Assembly (NCBI RefSeq): GCF_019551475.1
Contig: NZ_CP047159.1
Span: forward strand, 1,302,001-1,366,000
Length of the DNA: 64,000 nt
Reading direction: 5' to 3'
Origin: Prevotella sp. Rep29
GTDB lineage: Bacteria > Bacteroidota > Bacteroidia > Bacteroidales > Bacteroidaceae
Shown here: in pieces, positions 26,267 through 34,796 of the stretch
Numbering within the stretch: position 1 is the first letter of the stretch
Layout of the letters: every line of letters starts with the position of its first letter
Made by a program: the position numbers and the translations under genes
Notes under the pieces: generated by a model
Seen by the model: only the letters and a program-made list of their open reading frames with translations
Told to the model about the DNA's origin: nothing
Databases searched by the model: none

Positions 26267-28162
26267 ATGGAACCATTAAAGCATGAATGCGGAGTAGCGA
26301 TGATCAGGCTGCTCAAACCATTGGAGTATTACCAGCAGAAGTATGGTACATGGATGTATGGGCTGAACAAACTCTATCTGATGATGGAGAAAGAGCATAA
26401 TCGCGGACAGGAGGGTGCTGGACTTGCCTGCGTGAAGTCAATGACTGAACCGGGAACCGAATACATGTTTCGTGAGAGGGCAGAAGGGAAGTCAGCCATC
26501 ACAGAGATATTCAGCAATGTTCAGAAAAACTTCAAGGGTGTTTCGCCAGAGCAACTTGCCGACGTGTCATACGCACGAAAGCACCTGCCCTTTGCCGGAG
26601 AACTATATATGGGGCACCTCCGCTATTCTACAACTGGGAAACAAGGCATATCCTACGTTCATCCCTTCTTGCGCCGCAACAACTGGAAGGCAAAGAACCT
26701 ATGCCTATGTGGCAATTTCAACATGACTAACATTGATGAGATTTTCCAAAAGCTCACTCTGCAAGGACAGGTTCCGAGAGCATACAGCGACAGTTATATC
26801 ATGTTGGAATTTATGGGGCATCGGCTTGACCGCGAAGTGGAACGGAACTTTAGGGATGCTCAGGCATTAGGATTGACAAATCAAGCTATCACAGAGTACA
26901 TTGAAGAGCACGTTCTCATGAGTAATGTCTTGAAGACGACAATGACAGATTTCGATGGAGGCTACGTGGTTTGTGGCATTACAGGAAGCGGCGAGATGTT
27001 CTCCATGCGCGACCCGTGGGGTATCCGCCCTGCGTTTTGGTATCAGAACGAGGAAATCGTCGTGTTGGCAAGTGAACGTCCTGTCTTGCAGACGACATTC
27101 GACTTGAGCAGCGATGATGTTCAGGAACTGCAGCCGGGACATGCCTTGATTGTAAAAAAGGATGGAACAATCAGTATTGATAAAATCATAGAGCAGCGTG
27201 GCGATGCCCCATGTGTGTTTGAACGTATCTATTTCAGCCGTGGAAATGACCGAGACATCTATAAAGAGCGGAAAAAACTTGGTGAACAATTGGTTGAAAG
27301 CATCTTAAAAACAGTTGACAACGATGTTGAACATACCGTGTTCTCTTTCATCCCGAACACCTCCGAAGTCGCATTCTATGGCATGTTGGAAGGATTTAAG
27401 GACTATATCAACAAGAAGAAGATTCGCGATATTGAGCAGTTAGGACATACGCCGACGCATGAAGATTTGCAACGCATACTTTCCCAGCATATCCGGTGTG
27501 AGAAGGTGGCATGGAAGGATATCAAGCTCAGGACATTCATAACAGAGGGAAATTCCAGAAATGATTTGGCATCCCACGTATATGATATTACATATGAGAG
27601 TATCAGACCTCATGTGGATAATCTGGTTGTGATTGATGACAGCATTGTTCGCGGAACCACTTTAAAGGAAAGTATCCTTAAAATATTGGATAGGCTCCAC
27701 CCGAAGAAGATTGTCATTGTGAGCAGTGCACCGCAGATACGCTATCCCGATTATTATGGTATTGATATGCCGCGTTTGGAAGAGTTTTGCGTGTTCCGTG
27801 CAGCCATTGAACTACTGAAAGACCGTGGTCTGCACCACGTCATAGACGACGTCTATCACCATTGCAAACAGGAGTTATTGAAACCTAACGCAGAGATTAG
27901 TAATGCCGTTCGGGAGTTATATAAGCATTTTACAATCAGTGAGATAAACGAAAAGATTGTAGAAATGCTTCGACCAGAAGGTGTGAAGACGCCAATAGAG
28001 TTGGTATTCCAATCCATTGAAGGTCTTCATGAAGCTATTCCCAACCATCAGGGGGACTGGTACTTTACTGGTAATTTCCCCACCCCTGGAGGAACGCGTC
28101 TCTGTAATCAGGCTTTCATCAACTACGTGGAGACCTACTATCAGCACGAGCGGAAATTTTAG
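26267..28162 (+). CDS. purF: amidophosphoribosyltransferase-like protein (PurF family)
   Basis: The 631-residue protein has an N-terminal class II glutamine amidotransferase domain starting MEPLKHECGVAMIR, with candidate nucleophile C9 behind a short propeptide, and EHNRGQEGAG and MGHLRYSTTGK motifs. The C-terminal phosphoribosyltransferase domain holds the PRPP loop VVIDDSIVRGTTLKESI. It would make 5-phosphoribosylamine, the first step of purine synthesis. It is over 100 residues longer than E. coli PurF; long versions occur in Bacteroidetes. A paralogue with an altered role cannot be excluded. It follows a terminator closely, and no good promoter is visible in between. Confidence 0.85.
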   Translation: MEPLKHECGVAMIRLLKPLEYYQQKYGTWMYGLNKLYLMMEKEHNRGQEGAGLACVKSMTEPGTEYMFRERAEGKSAITEIFSNVQKNFKGVSPEQLADVSYARKHLPFAGELYMGHLRYSTTGKQGISYVHPFLRRNNWKAKNLCLCGNFNMTNIDEIFQKLTLQGQVPRAYSDSYIMLEFMGHRLDREVERNFRDAQALGLTNQAITEYIEEHVLMSNVLKTTMTDFDGGYVVCGITGSGEMFSMRDPWGIRPAFWYQNEEIVVLASERPVLQTTFDLSSDDVQELQPGHALIVKKDGTISIDKIIEQRGDAPCVFERIYFSRGNDRDIYKERKKLGEQLVESILKTVDNDVEHTVFSFIPNTSEVAFYGMLEGFKDYINKKKIRDIEQLGHTPTHEDLQRILSQHIRCEKVAWKDIKLRTFITEGNSRNDLASHVYDITYESIRPHVDNLVVIDDSIVRGTTLKESILKILDRLHPKKIVIVSSAPQIRYPDYYGIDMPRLEEFCVFRAAIELLKDRGLHHVIDDVYHHCKQELLKPNAEISNAVRELYKHFTISEINEKIVEMLRPEGVKTPIELVFQSIEGLHEAIPNHQGDWYFTGNFPTPGGTRLCNQAFINYVETYYQHERKF

Positions 28163-28185
28163 GAAAGAAGCTTTCTGCGACGTAT

Positions 28186-29082
28186 TCAGATTTCTTGCCG
28201 ATACGTTTTGGGGGATACGCCCTTCAGTCGGGAAAAGAATTTACTGAACGACGGAGTGTCTGCAAAATGCAAACGGTCTGCAATCTGACTGATGCTAAGC
28301 TGTGAGGTACGCAACAGGAACGATGCCTCCATCAGCAACATCTGGTTGATGTAATCGACCACTGTTCTTCCTGTGACCTAGCGCACGATACGGGAGAGAT
28401 AGACAGGACTGATGTTCAGGGAGGATGCGTAGAAAGAAATGTCGTGGTGTTCGGTAAAATATTGCGGTAACAAGCGAATGAATCCCATAAATATCTCTTC
28501 TACACGCTGGGGTACTTGCCGGTGTGTGATAGCTTGGTTTTGAGCATTCTGCAGGTCAAGTAGAAATACTGCGTAAAGCATGTGCAGGATTTGTTCTTTA
28601 TAAATATGGTCAGAGTGAAGATATCCGATAATTTCACGCATTTTCTCAGCAAGCTGCAAGGCTGTATCGTGTGGCAGCGCTTGTTTCGGTGCGTGCAGTT
28701 GAACAATTGGCAGGTAAGCGATGTACACGAGGTCGTGAACGACAGGCGATTCGATAGTCACATTCTCGTCAGCCAGCAGGCAGAGTCCCCGATAATTTTC
28801 GGACGCAGCAATAATCGTGACAGCGAGTCCGGGCGAATAAATATATAGGTCGTTGGGGTGGAGGGTCATCTCTTCTCCATTATAAACAATGGTCACCCAG
28901 CCTTCTGTAACCAGTGTAAACGCATAGACTGCCATGAAGCCATGCGTCTCATTGGAGCGTAAAGTCATTGCAGCGTCAGTCTCCGTGCAATATATCTTTC
29001 CGTTCCAACCTTTGTCAGGCAAGTCTCCATGCATGACCATCCATGCTTCTGTCATATTGTACATAACGGGACAAAGATACAT
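28186..29082 (-). pseudogene. AraC-family regulator interrupted by an amber codon
   Basis: The first part (234 codons) encodes an AraC-type sensory domain and the start of the first helix-turn-helix (SSLNISPVYLSRIVR). A TAG at 28378-28380 follows. The same frame continues for 64 codons, exactly as the family would: VTGRTVVDYINQMLLMEA, then LSISQIADRLHFADTPSFSK and FSRLKGVSPKTYR, to a TGA at 28186-28188. No indel is needed; one C-to-T change would turn CAG into TAG. The truncated product lacks most of the DNA-binding region. It may be a recent pseudogene, a readthrough product or a sequencing error. Confidence 0.85.
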
Positions 29083-29237
29083 ATTTTATTTCACACCTGT
29101 ATCGTTTCAGACAAGTTTTGTGTCGTTTGAGATTTTATGGAATTGTCGGTTTTTCGTATTTTTGCAGTGTCAAAAGCAAAATAGGTTATTAGAATCAACC
29201 TTTAATTGTAAAAAGTTAATTATCAAATTCAGAAATT

Positions 29238-29693
29238 ATGGACACAAAAAAATCAATCGAAGCGTTGCAGTTCTTTGCAACAGGACTGACTGAAGGTGCA
29301 TTGGTTCACAAAATGCAAGGTCAGATTTTCAAATCACAAGGTTTCACAAAACTCGGCGAGAAGTACATCAACCATTTCACTGAAGAAATGGAATGGGTAG
29401 AGAAATTCGTTGAGCGCATTCTTGATCTCGGTGGAGAGGTGAAGTTCGACGGAGCGAAGAGCCGCGAACTCATCAGCAACCCCATTGACTATATCAAGGC
29501 TGACCTCGACATCCAGAAGGCTGGTGTTGACCTTCTGTACAAGTGCTGCGAGAGTCTTATCAACGATCCTACCACTTACGACATCATGAAGGCTTATCTG
29601 GCTGACGAGGAAGAAGACCTCTACTGGAGTCAGGGCGCACTGGATATGATTGAGTGCATCGGTGCTCAGAACTGGTTGTTTACACAGGTATAA
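29238..29693 (+). CDS. ferritin-like / bacterioferritin-like protein
   Basis: The 151-residue all-helical protein has a ferritin-like four-helix pattern. Acidic and histidine residues are placed as for a di-iron site: GLTEGALVHKMQGQ, YINHFTEEMEWVEKFVERI, LDIQKAGVDLLYKCCE and LADEEEDLYWSQGALDMIE. The length fits Dps or bacterioferritin-like proteins. No haem-ligand methionine can be assigned with confidence. It is the first gene of a plus-strand cluster with a PNPOx-like flavoprotein, two very small proteins and a thioredoxin-like protein, which suggests iron storage or oxidative-stress protection. A TATTTTTG (29157-29164) lies 73 bp upstream. Confidence 0.8.
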   Translation: MDTKKSIEALQFFATGLTEGALVHKMQGQIFKSQGFTKLGEKYINHFTEEMEWVEKFVERILDLGGEVKFDGAKSRELISNPIDYIKADLDIQKAGVDLLYKCCESLINDPTTYDIMKAYLADEEEDLYWSQGALDMIECIGAQNWLFTQV

Positions 29694-29708
29694 AAAACTA
29701 AGACTACA

Positions 29709-30110
29709 ATGGAAAACGTAAAAAAAGTATATGATTTCCTGGAGAAAGCAGGAACATTCTATCTGGCAACAGTAGAAGGCGATCAGCCACGTGTACGTCC
29801 CTACGGAGCTATGCTCTATTTCGAGGACAAAATCTATATCATGGCATTTGGCAAGACTAATGCCACCCGCCAGATTGCAGCCAATCAGAAAGCGGAGATT
29901 TGCGCCTTCAAGGGCCAGACGCTACGCATTGCGTGCACACTCGTGGAGGACAACCGTCCCGAGGTGGGCAAGGCGCTGGTGGACAAGATGCCCGTACTGA
30001 AGAATCTCGGTCTCGGCGAGAACGGCGAGAACGGCGTGATGTATTATCTGAAGGATGCCAAGGCTGACTTCTTCAAGATGATGGAACTGGTAGAGACAAT
30101 AACATTTTAA
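29709..30110 (+). CDS. pyridoxamine 5'-phosphate oxidase family flavoprotein
   Basis: The 133-residue split-barrel protein has the pattern FYLATVEGDQPRVRPYGAML, KIYIMAFGKTNATRQIAANQ and AEICAF typical of short FMN- or F420-type PNPOx-fold proteins. The short length excludes true PdxH. A role as a small reductase is likely but the substrate is unknown. It lies 15 nt after the ferritin-like gene and 14 nt before a tiny winged-helix gene, so the four genes look co-transcribed. Confidence 0.85.
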   Translation: MENVKKVYDFLEKAGTFYLATVEGDQPRVRPYGAMLYFEDKIYIMAFGKTNATRQIAANQKAEICAFKGQTLRIACTLVEDNRPEVGKALVDKMPVLKNLGLGENGENGVMYYLKDAKADFFKMMELVETITF

Positions 30111-30124
30111 AAACAGAAAGATTT

Positions 30125-30298
30125 ATGAAAGAACAAGTATTAAAGGCAATGAAAGAGGCAGGAAAGCCTGTTTCGGCTGGTGACGTGACGAAAGCACTGG
30201 GTGCCGACCGCAAGGAAGTAGATAAGGCATTCGCCGAATTGAAGAAGGAAGGCGCCATTGTCTCTCCTGTTCGCTGCAAGTGGGAACCCGCCAAGTAA
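30125..30298 (+). CDS. very small winged-helix-like protein (57 aa)
   Basis: This short reading frame starts at ATG 30125 and ends with TAA 30296-30298. Its sequence (KPVSAGDVTKALGADRKEV, then AFAELKKEGAIVSPVRCKW) reads as a helix-turn-helix with a short wing, like one half of a MarR or DprA C-terminal winged helix. It is packed between the PNPOx-like gene (14 nt) and another small gene (19 nt) on the same strand. It could be a local regulator or nucleic-acid-binding protein. Function is unproven, but coding is well supported by spacing and composition. Confidence 0.75.
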   Translation: MKEQVLKAMKEAGKPVSAGDVTKALGADRKEVDKAFAELKKEGAIVSPVRCKWEPAK

Positions 30299-30317
30299 CA
30301 TTAAGTTCCCACTGAGT

Positions 30318-30500
30318 ATGGCACACAACTGTGAGAACTGCAGATTTCGTGCGCACTATGATGCGAAGCCTCACTCCGTGTTAGGTCGCTTCTGGCGGTG
30401 GCACATCAACTTCTGCCCAGGTTGGAAAGCATATTTCACTTCGCAGTCAGAAGAAAAGAAAACTGAACTGAGAGAGAAATATCAATTTGCGAAATATTAA
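30318..30500 (+). CDS. small cysteine-containing protein (60 aa)
   Basis: The 60-residue protein starts MAHNCENCRFRAHYDAKP and continues with LGRFWRWHINFCPGWKAYF. The CxxC pair near residue 5, a later FCPGW cysteine and nearby histidines could bind a metal, like a degenerate zinc ribbon. I recall similar small proteins in other Bacteroidetes but no function. It follows the winged-helix gene by 19 nt and is followed by a terminator hairpin, so it ends the ferritin-like operon. Confidence 0.75.
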   Translation: MAHNCENCRFRAHYDAKPHSVLGRFWRWHINFCPGWKAYFTSQSEEKKTELREKYQFAKY

Positions 30501-30513
30501 TAAAATATCATCG

Positions 30514-30552
30514 AAAAAGTCCCAGACAATCTGCTCATTGTCTGGGATTTTT
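30514..30552 (+). terminator. terminator overlapping the thioredoxin promoter
   Basis: The stem CCCAGACAAT/ATTGTCTGGG with flanking A and T runs ends the ferritin-like operon. The -7 element TATCTTTG of the next gene begins three bases later, so its upstream promoter half lies inside this hairpin. Confidence 0.8.
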
Positions 30553-30554
30553 CA

Positions 30555-30562
30555 TATCTTTG
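30555..30562 (+). promoter_or_regulatory. -7 element for the thioredoxin-like gene
   Basis: TATCTTTG lies 26 bp before the ATG at 30589. No perfect TTTG is found at the -33 position, which falls in the terminator stem. Confidence 0.6.
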
Positions 30563-30588
30563 CAAACACATTATTAACGAAAACGACT

Positions 30589-31098
30589 ATGAAAAAGAGA
30601 ATGACAGTAGCATTGCTCGCCATGATGATGGCAGTAATGGCAAACGCCCAAGAAGCGTTGAAGAAAGTGTATGATGCCAATATCAATCCCATGACACAGA
30701 TTGACGAGGCATTGGCAAAGGCTAAGGCTGAAGACAAATTTGTCATCGCACAGGTGGGAGGCAATTGGTGCCCGTGGTGTCTCCGCTTTGCCGATTACAT
30801 CACAAAGGACGACGAAATCATGCAACTCATCAACGACAACTTCGTCTATATCCACGTCAACTACAATCCGCGCCGCTCAGCCAACCCGGAGAAAGCCAAG
30901 CTCGCGAAAGAAATGATGGCACGCATCGGCAATCCCGCACGATTCGGCTTCCCCGTTTTCGTCGTGCTCGATGCTGACGGCAAAGTTGTTCACACGCAGG
31001 ATTCCGGTTATCTGGAAGAAGGGCAGAGTTATAACAAGAAAAAAGTGCTCAGCTTCTTCCGCAACTGGACACCCAAGGCGGTGAATGGGGCGAAATAG
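30589..31098 (+). CDS. exported thioredoxin-family protein
   Basis: The 169-residue protein has a signal peptide ending near ANAQ (residue 21) and a thioredoxin-like fold with active site C61-P-W-C64 (GGNWCPWCLRF). The usual cis-proline region appears as FGFPVFVVLDADG. It is probably a periplasmic thiol-disulfide oxidoreductase related to DUF255 or Thioredoxin_7 proteins. The reading frame is open back to 30487, but the promoter and signal peptide place the start at 30589. It follows the redox cluster and precedes the acyl-ACP thioesterase gene by 41 nt. Confidence 0.88.
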   Translation: MKKRMTVALLAMMMAVMANAQEALKKVYDANINPMTQIDEALAKAKAEDKFVIAQVGGNWCPWCLRFADYITKDDEIMQLINDNFVYIHVNYNPRRSANPEKAKLAKEMMARIGNPARFGFPVFVVLDADGKVVHTQDSGYLEEGQSYNKKKVLSFFRNWTPKAVNGAK

Positions 31099-31139
31099 CA
31101 TTTGTCAGGAAAAGTGGAATACAAGTAATTTAATAAAAA

Positions 31140-31844
31140 ATGTTCACACTCAACTATAAAGTAACGACAAGTACATGTGACAGTGAAGGACGGCTGAAGC
31201 TCTATTCCGCATTGCAGATGATGCAAGACTGTTCGGAAATGTGGATAGACAGCGAGCCATGCGTAAAAGCCTATTTCGAAGAGCAAAACATGGCGCAGCT
31301 GTTGGCGTCGCGACAAGTGGAGATTATACGGGTGCCCACCTTCAAAGAGGAGCTGACCGTGACGACCTCCGTTTATGGCATGAAACCCATGTTCGGATTC
31401 CGTAACACGTTCATCTATGATGCGGAGGGACGTCCGTGCTATAAGACGTGGAGCATGGGAGCCTTCGTCGATAAGGCAACGGGCAAGTTGAAGCGGGTAG
31501 AGGAGCCTGTCATCGCCTCCATGAAGATTGAACCACAGCTTGAAATGGTTTATGGCGACCGCCGCATCATCCTGCCGAAGGAGGGTGGAGTGGCGGCAGA
31601 ACCCGTGAAGGTGCAGCGCAGCGACATCGACTACAACCGACATGTGAACAATGCCAACTACATCCGCATGGCAACAGAATTACTGCCCGACACATTTGAG
31701 CCCCATCATTTGCGCATGGAGTATCGCGTGCCAGCAAGATATGGCGACACACTCATGCCTACGCTCTACCATCAGGGGAACACTTTTCTTGTAGCATTGT
31801 CGGTCGGCAACGACATCGCCATGCTTGTAGAGTTCACGGAATAG
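31140..31844 (+). CDS. acyl-ACP thioesterase
   Basis: The 234-residue protein contains two tandem hot-dog domains. The first holds DSEGRLKLYSALQMMQDCSE and ASRQVEIIRVPTFKEELTV. The second holds RSDIDYNRHVNNANYIRMA, with N and H in the catalytic segment, as in FatA/FatB-like enzymes of bacteria. It should hydrolyse acyl-ACP to release free fatty acids. There is no signal peptide. The gap to the thioredoxin-like gene is 41 nt, so both may share a transcript. The RM genes converge on it. Confidence 0.88.
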   Translation: MFTLNYKVTTSTCDSEGRLKLYSALQMMQDCSEMWIDSEPCVKAYFEEQNMAQLLASRQVEIIRVPTFKEELTVTTSVYGMKPMFGFRNTFIYDAEGRPCYKTWSMGAFVDKATGKLKRVEEPVIASMKIEPQLEMVYGDRRIILPKEGGVAAEPVKVQRSDIDYNRHVNNANYIRMATELLPDTFEPHHLRMEYRVPARYGDTLMPTLYHQGNTFLVALSVGNDIAMLVEFTE

Positions 31845-31882
31845 TGGGTGGTCCATCTGCCTGTCACATCCAAATAAAGACT

Positions 31883-32590
31883 TTATAAAAAACGAATGTA
31901 ATGGACTACTTTCTCTGCAAATTTTTCGTAATCGTTATGAATGACAGCGGAGGAAAAATCACCATATTCAGTTATAGATTCACACACTTGGAAGTCTTTC
32001 TGTTCTTCATAATACTGTGCGTATTCATGTTTGTCGTGAACTTTTTTTTCAATATCAGGTAAATGCACGACAAATAATAATGTTTTAGTAGGGGTATGTA
32101 TTGACGTTTGGATATCATCTTTGGAGAGCATTAGGTACTTTTCCGAATTATGAGCCGTAAATTCCTCCCACTTTTGGAAAGTCCCGTCATTTTTATAATA
32201 TGGGAGTTTGTCGGGGATGATAAATATTTGGAAATACGGTATATTTGCACAACGTATATTCGCAGTTTCTCCCAACATGTTTTCAAAATAATTATTAGAG
32301 TTTTGGGAGTAATTTTGCATGACGAATTTTACGCCGATACCTGCGATAGGCTTATAATTGTGCAAGATAGTAATATCAACGGCTTTATCAATATAGCGCC
32401 CGTCTAATTTCATCTCCTTGCCATTTCCAATACCTAATGATTGTACTTGATAGTGATCTCCCAATCGTTCTTTCATGTCTTTAGCAATTGCTCCATGCAG
32501 GATTTTTAACTTTTCATTGCTCCGTGAGCCTGTTTCTAGGAACTTCTTAAAAGAGTTCCCTACTACTGTTAGGAAGTCTTGATTGTCCAT
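31883..32590 (-). CDS. probable type II restriction endonuclease
   Basis: The 235-residue protein overlaps the 3' end of an adenine methyltransferase gene by 44 nt, the usual arrangement for a cognate endonuclease. A candidate PD-(D/E)xK core is the strand KAVDITIL (D72), then AGIGVKFV (K88). The acidic residue normally two before the lysine is glycine here, so the site is either variant or in a different order. YFENMLGETANIRCANIPY resembles assembly helices of such enzymes. The gene is AT-rich relative to neighbours, fitting transfer. The endonuclease role is inferred mainly from context; specificity is unknown. Confidence 0.65.
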   Translation of the reverse strand: MDNQDFLTVVGNSFKKFLETGSRSNEKLKILHGAIAKDMKERLGDHYQVQSLGIGNGKEMKLDGRYIDKAVDITILHNYKPIAGIGVKFVMQNYSQNSNNYFENMLGETANIRCANIPYFQIFIIPDKLPYYKNDGTFQKWEEFTAHNSEKYLMLSKDDIQTSIHTPTKTLLFVVHLPDIEKKVHDKHEYAQYYEEQKDFQVCESITEYGDFSSAVIHNDYEKFAEKVVHYIRFL

Positions 32591-34001
32591 ATTTTTTGCT
32601 TAATTTATAATTTAAGTATTGTTCTATATCTTTGGATGAAAATGTATAATACCCACCGCTTTTATAGTTTCTCAACAATTTGATATAGTTGATGAAATCT
32701 TCTGAAACAATTAGCTTTTGTATTTCTTCAAATTCTATTTCTGTGAGTATATATAATCCACTATACAAACCTTTACCTTCAGGTACTATTTCGAGTTTGA
32801 TGCTGTCCTTGTCTTTAATAATTGTATTGATAGCATATTTCTTTTTTGAAACATCATTCAATGCTTGTGTTCTGCCGAACAAATACCATCCTTTATTGTT
32901 TTCTATATTTCTGTTGTTGGCTAATTTATCTACATGCGCTAACAGATGTTTATATGCAGATTTATTTCGCATAAACATATCAAATGGTATGGGTTTTCCA
33001 TTAGAGTCATAGGGATATATGCACTTGCTCCATTTCCCAGTTGAGGCTTTCAAAATGTCTATTGTACCACTCTTGAAATGAAAGTCACCAATAAAGACTT
33101 TATCAGCTAAAGTTGCAAAGCCATTTTTTACAGATACATAAGGATGTGAACGTTCTGTTTTTATTGCCCTTAAATCATTAAGCTTCTTACTGCTTGCCAA
33201 ATAGAAGTTATCCCTAATACTCATTTCTTTTAACGAAAGAGAATGTTTGAATACTTTTGTCTGTATTTCTTTGTCAAAATTGCAATATTCTATTTTATTA
33301 AGGGATTTTGTTTTTTGAAATCTGGAAATCAGAGTATATGTCGTTGCAGAAAAAGGTTGAAAATGTTCAAGATCTATTATGCCTGACAAATTGTTATATA
33401 TTCTAATATACTTCCGAAGTTTACTTCCTGCTTTACTACATAACCAAGAGTTTGGCGTTATAAGACACATTGTTCCATTCTCGGATAGCATGTTAAAACC
33501 AATCTCAAAAAATACAATAAACAAATCGGTCATACCACTCTCTGCGAATGAAAACTTTTTAACTGCTTCATAATTGTCTTCAAGATTATGTACACGGACA
33601 TACGGAGGATTTCCAAAAACATAGTCCATCTTTCCATCGAAGTAGTTTATCTTCAGAGTGTCAGCGTTAATGATGTCCCATTGAATATCTGTAATTCCAT
33701 GCATCTCTGCTATGGCGTTTAGATTACTGATGCATGACTTACACTCACAAGTATCTAATTCAACTCCATGTATAAATGTTTCCAATTCATGCTTTAAGTC
33801 ATGCAGATTCTTTTTTACTTTAAGGTACTGTAAACAATAACGCCGTACAATTTCTTTAAGGAAAGCACCATCACCACAACTATTGTCAATGACATGCTTT
33901 CGTAAAATGTTCGGGTTATCATATCCTCCAAAATCAAGAATAAGTTTTACTAAATAATCGGGGGTGTAAACCCGTCCATGCTGTTTGCGTGCCTTTTCCA
34001 T
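32547..34001 (-). CDS. type II N6-adenine DNA methyltransferase
   Basis: The 484-residue enzyme is of the gamma class related to TaqI and Eco57I-like methyltransferases. The SAM-binding motif I is around DNSCGDGAFL (residues 39-48), the catalytic motif IV is NPPY at 131-134, and YTPDYLVKLIL at 12-22 is motif X. The C-terminal 220 residues probably form the target recognition domain. It would protect a specific site against the endonuclease encoded right after it. AT-rich codon use differs from the housekeeping genes around it. The upstream region holds a candidate structured RNA and then repeat copy C. Confidence 0.9.
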   Translation of the reverse strand: MEKARKQHGRVYTPDYLVKLILDFGGYDNPNILRKHVIDNSCGDGAFLKEIVRRYCLQYLKVKKNLHDLKHELETFIHGVELDTCECKSCISNLNAIAEMHGITDIQWDIINADTLKINYFDGKMDYVFGNPPYVRVHNLEDNYEAVKKFSFAESGMTDLFIVFFEIGFNMLSENGTMCLITPNSWLCSKAGSKLRKYIRIYNNLSGIIDLEHFQPFSATTYTLISRFQKTKSLNKIEYCNFDKEIQTKVFKHSLSLKEMSIRDNFYLASSKKLNDLRAIKTERSHPYVSVKNGFATLADKVFIGDFHFKSGTIDILKASTGKWSKCIYPYDSNGKPIPFDMFMRNKSAYKHLLAHVDKLANNRNIENNKGWYLFGRTQALNDVSKKKYAINTIIKDKDSIKLEIVPEGKGLYSGLYILTEIEFEEIQKLIVSEDFINYIKLLRNYKSGGYYTFSSKDIEQYLNYKLSKKYGQSRLPNSSRELF

Positions 34002-34204
34002 ATTTTAGTGCTTTTGTTTCCTCAAAAACACCTATGGCAAGACTGCCGATATGACAGACACAATGGCTCTGGTAAACCGCGTACAACTGACAAACCGAAC
34101 AGCCCACGCCAATAGGTGCGAACTTTTTTTGGTCTATCTCCTTGTACATATTTGTTTACCAGACTTTATGTGTGGAGACTTTCCGGTATTTAGTAATCGT
34201 TGGA

Positions 34205-34358
34205 AAAAAATTAAGCGCAAGTCTTAACTTTTGCCAGAGGCTGTGAGAAGTGCCAATACACCGAAGTCAGACCCACGCTTAAACGTGGCATCTGCTAACT
34301 TCTTTCGGTGTATATTGTTTAGAAACTTCTCACATTCCTGACAGATCCGAACGATAGC
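34205..34358 (-). ncRNA. candidate structured RNA, rod-like, possibly 6S-like
   Basis: Minus-strand sequence folds back over about 110 nt. TGTCAGG pairs with TCTGGCA (two G-U pairs), GTGAGAAGT (34333-34325) with ACTTCTCAC (34251-34243), and ATACACCGAA (34313-34304) with TTCGGTGTAT. A CCACG/CGTGG apical hairpin (34288-34273) caps the rod. A TATTTTTG (34371-34364) with TTTG 22 bp upstream gives a start near 34358. TTAAG-N7-CTTAA and seven T near 34226-34204 could end it, giving about 150 nt. Size and internal loops resemble 6S RNA. Identity is not established, and it could be an inverted-repeat element. Confidence 0.4.
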
Positions 34359-34583
34359 AAACGCAAAAATATATTTGTGTTCATAACTAAACACAAATGC
34401 AAAAATAATAATAATTTGCTTATTCAGAATATTTTTTGGTAGAAAAATGAGGGTAGAACAAAAAATGGACATCCTTTTTCATGTAAATATCCTTAAAATA
34501 TCAGAATATAAAAAAGCATTTTTTATGAATCCTATGACTGTTTTTTTACAGCAAATGCACCAATCAATGAGAACCGCATGAAT

Positions 34584-34796
34584 GAATATTTATTCAACAC
34601 TATAGGTTTTGTTCGTCAATTCGTAAATGTTTGTTTTTCAACCCTTTACATGTACCATTCTAAAAGTTCAACTTTTGGCTTGCAAAAGTTGAACTTTTAG
34701 GAGGTGAAAGTTGAACTTTTAGAGCGCAAAAGTTCAACTTTTGGAAAACGAAAGTTCAACGGTATATTTATGCGCCCCTTACTGTATGTTTATGCA
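34584..34796 (+). repeat. intergenic palindromic repeat, copy C
   Basis: This 213-bp plus-orientation copy is in the gap next to the GH97 3' end. Its left arm is the most diverged (starts GAATATTTATTC). The four core units are all of the GTTCAAC type: AAAAGTTCAACTTTT, AAAAGTTGAACTTTT, AAAGTTGAACTTTT and AAAAGTTCAACTTTT. The right arm GAAAGTTCAACGGTATATTT and the end GTATGTTTATGCA match the family. Confidence 0.88.

Noticed and set aside
33934..34149. Minus-strand 71-codon cysteine-rich reading frame upstream of the methyltransferase
   Set aside because: It overlaps the methyltransferase start by 68 nt, has no ribosome-binding site and no recognisable family. It probably reads leader sequence.
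34205..34358. SRP RNA or tmRNA at the structured locus
   Set aside because: There is no GGAA-type apical loop with the SRP asymmetric loop, and no tRNA-like ends or tag reading frame.
34224..34472. Minus-strand reading frame across the candidate RNA
   Set aside because: It is explained better by the inverted-repeat structure and crosses the promoter-like sequence.
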